Shown here piece by piece: positions 1-5,149 of a stretch of 8,070 bases of DNA. This DNA is from Flavobacteriales bacterium. GTDB taxonomy: Bacteria > Bacteroidota > Bacteroidia > Flavobacteriales > BACL11. The translations under genes were made by a program, and so were the position numbers. The stretch is from NCBI GenBank assembly GCA_002728175.1, contig PBVH01000033.1, forward strand, positions 53,154 to 61,223. The letters run 5' to 3'. Within the stretch, counting starts at the first letter, position 1; every line of letters starts with the position of its first letter. The notes under the pieces were generated by a model. The model was not told the DNA's origin. It made no database searches and was given only the letters and a program-made list of their open reading frames with translations.

Positions 1-1070
1 TTGGGAAAAATGCTGACTCAAAAGAAATTAAAAAAGCATATCGAAAACTTGCAATAAAATATCATCCTGATAAAAATCCTGACAACAAAGAAGCTGAAGC
101 TAAGTTCAAAGAAGCTGCAGAAGCATATGAAGTTCTTAGTAATTCTGAAAAAAGACAAAGATATGACCAGTTCGGGCACGCTGGAATGGGAGGTAGTGCT
201 GGAGGATTTGGGGGTATGAACATGGAAGATATTTTTAGTCAGTTTGGAGATATATTTGGTGGTGGTGGGTTTGGAGGCTTTGGTGGTAGTGGTGGTAGAA
301 GAGTTCTAAAAGGTTCTAATCTTAGAATCAAGCTTTCTTTAAACTTAAATGACGTTTCCAACGGAGTTGACAAAAAAGTCAAAGTTAGACGATTAATAGT
401 TGCTGAAGGGGTAACATATAAAACATGCCAAACGTGTAATGGGACTGGAAGCGTAACTAGAGTAAGTAACACAATACTTGGACAGATGCAAACTTCAAGC
501 ACATGCCCGACCTGTAATGGTATTGGTAAAATGGTAGATAAAAAACCATCAGGTACTGATAGTAATGGAATGATAAAAAAGGAAGAAACTGTTAGTATTA
601 AAATTCCTGCCGGTGTTGAAGAAGGAATGCAACTAAAAGTTAGCGGAAAAGGAAACGCAGCTCCAAGTGGTGGAGTAAATGGAGATTTAATTGTATTAAT
701 TGCCATAGAGGAACACCCAACCTTAAAAAGAGATGGTCAAAATATTCATTATGATCATTATATTAGTTTTTCCGATGCGGCACTTGGAGCAGAATGTGAA
801 ATTCCAACTATTAATGGCAAGGTCAAAATCAAGCTTGATTCTGGAATTCAAAGTGGTAAAATACTTCGTTTAAAAAACAAAGGACTTCCTTCAGTCAGTA
901 GTTATGGTGTTGGTGATCTATTGGTACATATAAATATTTGGACTCCACAACAACTCAATAAAGAAGAAAAAGAATTTTTTGAAAAATCTAAAAAATCAAA
1001 CAACTTTATACCTGATCCTTCAAAAAATGAAAAATCATTTTTTGATAAAGTAAAAGAAATGTTTAACTGA
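1..1070 (+). CDS. dnaJ: Chaperone protein DnaJ (Hsp40), 5'-truncated by window edge
   Basis: Co-chaperone that delivers unfolded clients to DnaK and stimulates its ATPase in the cytoplasm. The reading frame is open from base 3, well upstream of the first ATG at 186, and encodes a J domain with the HPD motif at 63-71. That ATG is therefore internal; the true start, about ten codons earlier, lies outside the window. The order is J domain, Gly/Phe-rich linker (about 186-300), zinc-finger region, then the C-terminal client-binding domains ending in KVKEMFN. Only two CxxCxGxG motifs are present: CQTCNGTG (426-449) and CPTCNGIG (504-527). Canonical DnaJ has four. By position the survivors are motifs 2 and 3, which together form zinc centre II; motifs 1 and 4 (zinc centre I) are replaced by cysteine-free sequence. 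From memory, this form is usual in Flavobacteriaceae. The gene is followed after 11 bp by an ABC transporter, probably in the same transcript. The dnaJ assignment is secure. Confidence 0.96.
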   Translation, partial: GKNADSKEIKKAYRKLAIKYHPDKNPDNKEAEAKFKEAAEAYEVLSNSEKRQRYDQFGHAGMGGSAGGFGGMNMEDIFSQFGDIFGGGGFGGFGGSGGRRVLKGSNLRIKLSLNLNDVSNGVDKKVKVRRLIVAEGVTYKTCQTCNGTGSVTRVSNTILGQMQTSSTCPTCNGIGKMVDKKPSGTDSNGMIKKEETVSIKIPAGVEEGMQLKVSGKGNAAPSGGVNGDLIVLIAIEEHPTLKRDGQNIHYDHYISFSDAALGAECEIPTINGKVKIKLDSGIQSGKILRLKNKGLPSVSSYGVGDLLVHINIWTPQQLNKEEKEFFEKSKKSNNFIPDPSKNEKSFFDKVKEMFN

Positions 1071-1081
1071 TTATTAAATCC

Positions 1082-1972
1082 ATGCTACTAGAAGCAAAAG
1101 ATATTGTTAAACAATATGGAGACTTTTACGCACTAAAAAAAGCAAATATATCAGTGCCAAAAAATAGCATATATGGTTTACTTGGGCCTAATGGGGCGGG
1201 TAAAACAAGTTTGATGCGAATAATTAATCAAATTACTGTTCAAGACAGCGGAGAAATAATTTTTGATAATAAAAAATTACAAAGAAATCATATTAAAGAC
1301 ATTGGATATCTACCAGAAGAAAGAGGGCTTTACAAAAAAATGAATGTTAAGGAACAATGTCTTTATTTAGCACAGCTTAAAGATATGCCCTACAATAAAG
1401 CAAAAAACAGACTAAATTTTTGGTTTGATAAATTAAATATAACTAGCCTTCTTGCTAAAAAAGTAGAGGAACTTAGTAAAGGAATGGCTCAAAAAATACA
1501 ATTTATCACAGCTATTATTCATGAGCCAAAATTATTAATCTTTGACGAGCCTTTTAGCGGATTTGATCCAATTAATGCATCTGTAATTAAACATGAAATT
1601 TTAGAACTTCATAAAAATGGTACAACAATAATTTTTTCAACACATCGAATGGAATCAGTTGAGGAAATCTGTACTCATATCGGCTTAATCAATAACGCCA
1701 AAACAATTCTAGAGGGACCAATTAATGAAGTTAAATCAAGCTTTTATGATAATTCCTACGAAATTATTTGTGAAGATGATGTGAAATTAGAATCAAGCTT
1801 TTCTTTCGAAACTAAATTACACCAAAAAAATAAGCATATTGTATCGGTTAATAATGATATTAATTACAAAAATTTTATGCAAGATATCATCTCTAAAAAT
1901 AAAATAGTTTCATTTCAGAAAAAAAATCCAACTGTAGAAAGTATATTTATTAAAGCTGTTCAAAATGGATAA
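1082..1972 (+). CDS. ABC transporter ATP-binding protein (NatA-like, export type)
   Basis: Cytoplasmic nucleotide-binding subunit, 296 aa, expected to power the permease encoded directly downstream. Visible motifs: Walker A GPNGAGKT (residues 35-42), signature LSKGM (131-135), Walker B LLIFDEP (151-157), D-loop SGFDP (159-163) and H-loop STH (186-188). Where most ABC ATPases carry the Q-loop glutamine, this protein has GYLPEERGLY (75-84). As I recall, that sequence is typical of the NatA/YhaQ-like branch, which also has a C-terminal accessory domain like the one implied by residues about 210-296. The start is the ATG 11 bp after dnaJ; the protein begins MLLEAKDIVKQYG, as expected for the family, and no Shine-Dalgarno sequence is visible. 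The end overlaps the permease start by 8 bp. The substrate cannot be read from the sequence: Na+ or drug export is the family-based guess only. Confidence 0.93.
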   Translation: MLLEAKDIVKQYGDFYALKKANISVPKNSIYGLLGPNGAGKTSLMRIINQITVQDSGEIIFDNKKLQRNHIKDIGYLPEERGLYKKMNVKEQCLYLAQLKDMPYNKAKNRLNFWFDKLNITSLLAKKVEELSKGMAQKIQFITAIIHEPKLLIFDEPFSGFDPINASVIKHEILELHKNGTTIIFSTHRMESVEEICTHIGLINNAKTILEGPINEVKSSFYDNSYEIICEDDVKLESSFSFETKLHQKNKHIVSVNNDINYKNFMQDIISKNKIVSFQKKNPTVESIFIKAVQNG

Positions 1973-3227
1973 AATCTGTTTAATAATTAAAAGAGAGTAT
2001 CTTGTAAGAATTAGAAAGAAATCTTTTATTGTAATGACATTATTAGGCCCATTGCTTATGTTACTTGTCATGTTTTTACCAATATATCTAACAAACCAAA
2101 CTCAAACTGAAAGAACAATTGCAATATCTGAACAAGATTTTGATTTGTTTAATAAGTTAGAAAATACCGATTACATCAACTTTGTGGTAACCCCTGTAAG
2201 TGTTTTTTCAGAATTGAAATTAAATTTTGAAGATGAATTATACTATGCATTGTTAGAAAAAAAAGAAAATGAAATTATTTTATCATCTAACAAACAGGTT
2301 AGTCTGTCAGTAAGCAATGAAATCAAATCACAACTTGAAAAAAAAATTGAGCAAAAAAACCTTGTTGAATTAGGAATAGATATACGTTTGCTTGAACAAG
2401 CAAAAACTAAAGTAGTTATATCTAATCAAATAATTTCCAAAGATGGAATTGGTCAAAAGTCAAAAACCGAATTGAGTATGGCAATTGGATTTATTTCTGG
2501 ACTATTAATTTACATATTCATTTTTATGTATGGAACTATGGTTATGAGAAGTATTATAGAGGAAAAAACAAATAGAATTGTTGAAGTGATTATTTCCTCT
2601 GTTAAACCTTTTAAACTGATGATGGGAAAAATTATTGGTGTATCCTTAATTGGATTAACACAATTTGTGCTTTGGATATGTTTAACTTCACTTTTATTTT
2701 TTATTGCGCAAGGTTATTTTGGTAACATTGCAGAAGTAGAGTCTACTCAGGAAATTGAAATGCAATCAATGATGCTAGAGGGACTGATGTATTTGAACAA
2801 TATAAATTTAGTTGAAATATTGCTAGCATTTTTGTTTTACTTTTTGGGTGGATATTTAATGTATGGATCATTATTTGCAGCTGTTGGATCTGCTGTAGAT
2901 GCTGAGGCAGATAGTCAACAGTTCATTCTTCCTGTAACTATTCCTTTAATATTATCATTTATTTTGATTCAACCTATTATGGAAAATCCAGATAGCTCGC
3001 TGGCCTTTTGGATGAGTATTTTCCCTCTAACCTCCCCAATTATAATGATGGTTAGAATTCCATTTGGCGTTTCTGATTGGGAGCTTTTGGTATCGATTTT
3101 AGTTTTAATTGGGTCATTTATTTTAAGCACCAAATTTGCTGCCAAGATATACCGTACAGGCATACTAATGTATGGTAAGAAAATCAATTACAAAGAGCTT
3201 TGGAAGTGGCTTCGATATAAGGGGTAA
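1965..3227 (+). CDS. ABC-2 type transporter permease (NatB-like)
   Basis: Inner-membrane subunit, 420 aa, partner of the preceding ATPase. Its ATG lies inside the end of the ATPase gene (shared ATGGATAA), an arrangement consistent with translational coupling. Topology by eye: a basic N-terminus, TM1 at about residues 20-42, a large hydrophilic presumably periplasmic domain at about 45-170, then about six hydrophobic segments (roughly 171-194, 224-249, 283-310, 318-337, 351-367, 372-394) and a basic C-terminal tail. The stretch after TM2 (RSIIEEKTNRIVEVIISS, 195-212) and the AVGSAVDAEADSQQF segment (306-320) are hallmarks of the ABC-2 permease family that includes NatB. One TM, a big loop, then a TM bundle is the usual layout of these exporters. 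The substrate is unknown. The C-terminus ends cleanly and the next gene has its own promoter, so the operon probably ends here. Confidence 0.92.
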   Translation: MDKICLIIKREYLVRIRKKSFIVMTLLGPLLMLLVMFLPIYLTNQTQTERTIAISEQDFDLFNKLENTDYINFVVTPVSVFSELKLNFEDELYYALLEKKENEIILSSNKQVSLSVSNEIKSQLEKKIEQKNLVELGIDIRLLEQAKTKVVISNQIISKDGIGQKSKTELSMAIGFISGLLIYIFIFMYGTMVMRSIIEEKTNRIVEVIISSVKPFKLMMGKIIGVSLIGLTQFVLWICLTSLLFFIAQGYFGNIAEVESTQEIEMQSMMLEGLMYLNNINLVEILLAFLFYFLGGYLMYGSLFAAVGSAVDAEADSQQFILPVTIPLILSFILIQPIMENPDSSLAFWMSIFPLTSPIIMMVRIPFGVSDWELLVSILVLIGSFILSTKFAAKIYRTGILMYGKKINYKELWKWLRYKG

Positions 3228-3251
3228 AAGTATAATATTCATAAAAAAACC

Positions 3252-3272
3252 GTGTTTTTTGGCTAAAAACAC
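3252..3272. terminator. Weak hairpin after the ABC operon, possible terminator
   Basis: GTGTTTTT (3252-3259) pairs with AAAAACAC (3265-3272) around a 5-base loop, 25 bp past the permease stop. The stem is mostly A-T, and on the + strand it is followed by A residues rather than a T-run, so it is a poor intrinsic terminator for the genes before it. On the opposite strand a T-run does follow, but no gene reads in from that side. Position is the main argument for it. Confidence 0.3.
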
Positions 3273-3403
3273 AAAAAAAACATCAAATTTTTTAAACATT
3301 TTTGCATGCTTAAATAATTGATTTTCAGATTATTAGTTCATTAACAAACACATTTATGTTAAAAAAGGTTACTTTTTATTAGGCCAGTATTGGAGAAGTA
3401 TTT

Positions 3404-3411
3404 TATCTTTG
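3404..3411 (+). promoter_or_regulatory. Bacteroidota-type -7 promoter element (TATCTTTG) for the porin gene
   Basis: TATCTTTG matches the TAnnTTTG consensus used by the primary sigma factor of Bacteroidota at every fixed position. Transcription would begin a few bases downstream, giving a leader of roughly 20-25 nt that is A-rich and has no Shine-Dalgarno sequence (ACCAAAAATAAATTTAATATG region). The -33 TTG is not well placed: the nearest TTG (3390-3392) is only 11 bp upstream, closer than usual, so the upstream half of the promoter is weak or relies on the AT-rich tract. Confidence 0.72.
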
Positions 3412-3439
3412 CAGCGTATTAACCAAAAATAAATTTAAT

Positions 3440-4594
3440 ATGAAAAAGAATTTACGAAATGTATTAGCCCTTGCTTTGGGACTAATGACAACTGTATCTT
3501 TTGCTCAGGACTGGAATGTAGATTCTAGAACGAGAATGGATATGAGTGAAGTTAACGGTGAAGATTACAGACTAACTACTCAAAGAGTTACTTTAGGTGC
3601 TACTTGGGGTGGTTCTGACTGGGGAATTCACACTAGCTCTGACTTTAACTACACACTAGGTGGAATCAACTTAGGTGAAGGTAGAGTTGCAGCTCAAGTT
3701 TATGAGGCTTACGCTTCTGCTAACTTATTTGGAATGGCGTCAATGACTGTTGGTCGTCAAGCTCTTGAGTATGGATCTGGTAATTTAGTTGGTACTAACA
3801 ACTGGACTAACGGAGACAGAAATACTTGGGATGGTATGTCTTTCGGTTTCGATTTAGACATGGCTGATGTTACTTTAGGTTACGCTACTAGAAACGATGC
3901 TGCAACAACAGCTCTTCAAAATGATGGTGTTTCAGATAGTACTGATGACTTAACTAACATGTACTTAAACTTAAATGGTGAATTTAGTGGTTGGAATGTA
4001 AATGTTCTTTACTTAACTAATTCTTTAGCTGATGATGCTGCTTTTGGTGTTGATTTATCAGGAGGTATCATGGGAGCTTCAGTTTCTGCTTCATTAAACG
4101 AAGCTTATAACGGTGCTACAATGAGAGGTTTTGGTTTAGGTTACACTGTTAATGACAACATCTCACTTAATGTAGGTCAAACTACTTATGGTGATGAAGG
4201 TGAATTCGGTGGATTTGCTGGTAACATGGGTAACGGTAGAGATGGTTCATCATGGGCTACTCACGGTAACTTAGGTTTCTTAGGTGCTGGTAAAGAAAAC
4301 TTACACTATGGTCTTTCATACACAATGGGAGGTATTTCATTAAGCGCTACAATGCACAGAATCACTGATGGTGATAATGCTGATGATGTAGCTGCTGATC
4401 CTGTTCTTGGTACAGCTGGATATGCTGCTGATGACTATGACAGACAAGCTATGGAATTAGGTGTATCTTATTCTTTAGGAAGCAATGCTTCTTTAGGTCT
4501 TAAGTATGTAACAGATGAAACTAAGAACGATGGTTCTGGTGGTGCATCTGAGCAAGCTAAATATACTTGGTTAACTTTAACAGTTACTCCTTAA
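3440..4594 (+). CDS. Porin-like outer-membrane beta-barrel protein, probably highly expressed
   Basis: Secreted 384-aa protein with a signal peptide (basic MKKN start, hydrophobic core, probable cleavage after Ala22 in FAQD). The mature part is made of alternating-pattern strands separated by Gly/Asn/Asp-rich turns, with almost no Cys and many acidic residues, as in an outer-membrane porin. The segment with GRQALEYGSG (105-114) followed by NTWDGMSFG (128-136) recalls the GRQ..YG...DG signature of alginate-export/OprD-like porins; that is a resemblance recalled by eye, not a family assignment. The final residues are TWLTLTVTP, so the usual C-terminal aromatic of outer-membrane barrels is absent. 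Codons are unlike the neighbours: strong preference for GGT, ACT, GCT, TTA and AAC over the AAT-heavy usage of dnaJ and alaS, suggesting very high expression. It has its own promoter just upstream, and a hairpin follows the stop by 17 bp. The solute passed is unknown. Confidence 0.8.
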   Translation: MKKNLRNVLALALGLMTTVSFAQDWNVDSRTRMDMSEVNGEDYRLTTQRVTLGATWGGSDWGIHTSSDFNYTLGGINLGEGRVAAQVYEAYASANLFGMASMTVGRQALEYGSGNLVGTNNWTNGDRNTWDGMSFGFDLDMADVTLGYATRNDAATTALQNDGVSDSTDDLTNMYLNLNGEFSGWNVNVLYLTNSLADDAAFGVDLSGGIMGASVSASLNEAYNGATMRGFGLGYTVNDNISLNVGQTTYGDEGEFGGFAGNMGNGRDGSSWATHGNLGFLGAGKENLHYGLSYTMGGISLSATMHRITDGDNADDVAADPVLGTAGYAADDYDRQAMELGVSYSLGSNASLGLKYVTDETKNDGSGGASEQAKYTWLTLTVTP

Positions 4595-4611
4595 TTATAT
4601 AAATAGTAAAA

Positions 4612-4637
4612 AAAGGGGTTGGATTACCAACCCCTTT
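4612..4637 (+). terminator. Perfect 11-bp hairpin between the two outer-membrane genes (terminator or attenuator)
   Basis: AAAGGGGTTGG (4612-4622) is exactly complementary to CCAACCCCTTT (4627-4637) around a 4-base ATTA loop. The stem is strong for such AT-rich DNA. It is followed by AATAACTT rather than a solid T-run, so read-through is plausible: it could be a partial terminator limiting the small gene downstream, or a 3'-end stabiliser of the porin mRNA. No TAnnTTTG element is visible between it and the next ATG, which favours partial read-through. Confidence 0.75.
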
Positions 4638-4674
4638 AATAACTTAAATTAATAACTATTTAAATAATACCAAA

Positions 4675-5079
4675 ATGAAAAAATACTTACTAACTGCACT
4701 AATCGCTTTTTGTACAACTCTTTTTGCTTCAGCGCAATTCATGGTTGTAACAACATACGATAGTGATAAAGACGATTCAGAACAAATTACATCTAAAGCT
4801 GGTATTGGATATATGGCTACAGATGCGTTCACTTTAGGTATGGCTCGTGATGGAGATGATAACTATGATTTTTTCGCTAGATACACAGTGAAAGATAATA
4901 TTTGGTTAGCATTTTCAATGCCAACTAAAGATGGATCTGATAGAATGAACGTTGGTGCTGGCTTTTCTTTCCAACTATATAATGGATTATACTTCGATCC
5001 AAACTATACTATTCCTGTAAAGGAAGTAGATGGAAAAAGAGATGGTACTGCCAACTTTAGTTTATCTTACAGATTCTAA
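4675..5079 (+). CDS. Small secreted protein, probable outer-membrane mini-barrel (function unknown)
   Basis: A 134-aa protein with a clear signal peptide (MKKYLLTALIAFCTTLFASA, cleavage probably before Gln21), leaving about 114 residues. The mature part has alternating hydrophobic/polar strands joined by Asp/Lys/Gly turns and ends in LSYRF. A terminal Phe is the typical C-terminal signal of outer-membrane barrels. Its length would suit a small barrel of perhaps six strands, or a subunit that assembles with others. The stretch YTVKDNIWL resembles YTVNDNISL in the upstream porin (residues 235-243), which may reflect shared ancestry or just a common strand-turn pattern. It starts 80 bp after the porin, with an AT-rich leader ending ACCAAAATG and no visible promoter, so it is probably transcribed by read-through of the hairpin between them. 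I do not recognise a named family. Confidence 0.75.
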   Translation: MKKYLLTALIAFCTTLFASAQFMVVTTYDSDKDDSEQITSKAGIGYMATDAFTLGMARDGDDNYDFFARYTVKDNIWLAFSMPTKDGSDRMNVGAGFSFQLYNGLYFDPNYTIPVKEVDGKRDGTANFSLSYRF

Positions 5080-5097
5080 AAAAGAATACTCAAACAT

Positions 5098-5125
5098 AAA
5101 AAACCAGCTTTTAGCTGGTTTTTTT
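5098..5125. terminator. Bidirectional intrinsic terminator between convergent genes
   Basis: A 12-bp stem (5098-5109 with 5113-5124) with a TTT loop: an AACCAGCT/AGCTGGTT core flanked by an A-run on one side and a T-run on the other. On the + strand the T-run follows the stem 19 bp after the small gene's stop. On the - strand the complementary A-run reads as T and follows alaS by about 25 bp. It can therefore end both convergent transcripts. Confidence 0.9.
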
Positions 5126-5149
5126 GTTTATATACGATTGTAGTTAAAA

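Larger units (their letters stand above)
3228..3439. other. Intergenic spacer between ABC operon and porin gene
   Basis: A 212-bp, very AT-rich spacer. It holds the weak hairpin near its start and the porin -7 element near its end. Between them are only short A/T-run inverted repeats (for example AAAAAG at 3362-3367 with CTTTTT at 3372-3377) and a GCATGC palindrome. I see no open reading frame, tRNA or recognisable riboswitch fold. The AT-richness just upstream of a probably strong promoter could act as an UP-like or curved element, but that is inference. Confidence 0.5.

Noticed and set aside
186..188. ATG 186 as the dnaJ start
   Set aside because: The frame upstream is open to base 3 and encodes a good J domain with HPD, so this Met is internal.
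239..706. 155-codon open frame on the - strand inside dnaJ
   Set aside because: It lies wholly within the clear dnaJ reading frame; its Pro-rich translation is simply the antisense of the Gly-rich linker and no domain is recognisable.
2969..3187. 72-codon open frame on the - strand inside the permease gene
   Set aside because: It is antisense to conserved membrane segments of the permease, with no leader, promoter or recognisable product.
3362..3377. AAAAAG/CTTTTT inverted repeat upstream of the porin promoter
   Set aside because: It is only 6 bp, almost all A-T, and such repeats are expected by chance in this composition; not listed as a terminator or operator.
3440..4594. Recurrent CTTTAGGT-like words in the porin gene, possible DNA repeat
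   Set aside because: They are the favoured codons for Leu-Gly (TTA GGT) at beta-strand turns and are not spaced regularly, so they reflect codon bias rather than a repeat element.
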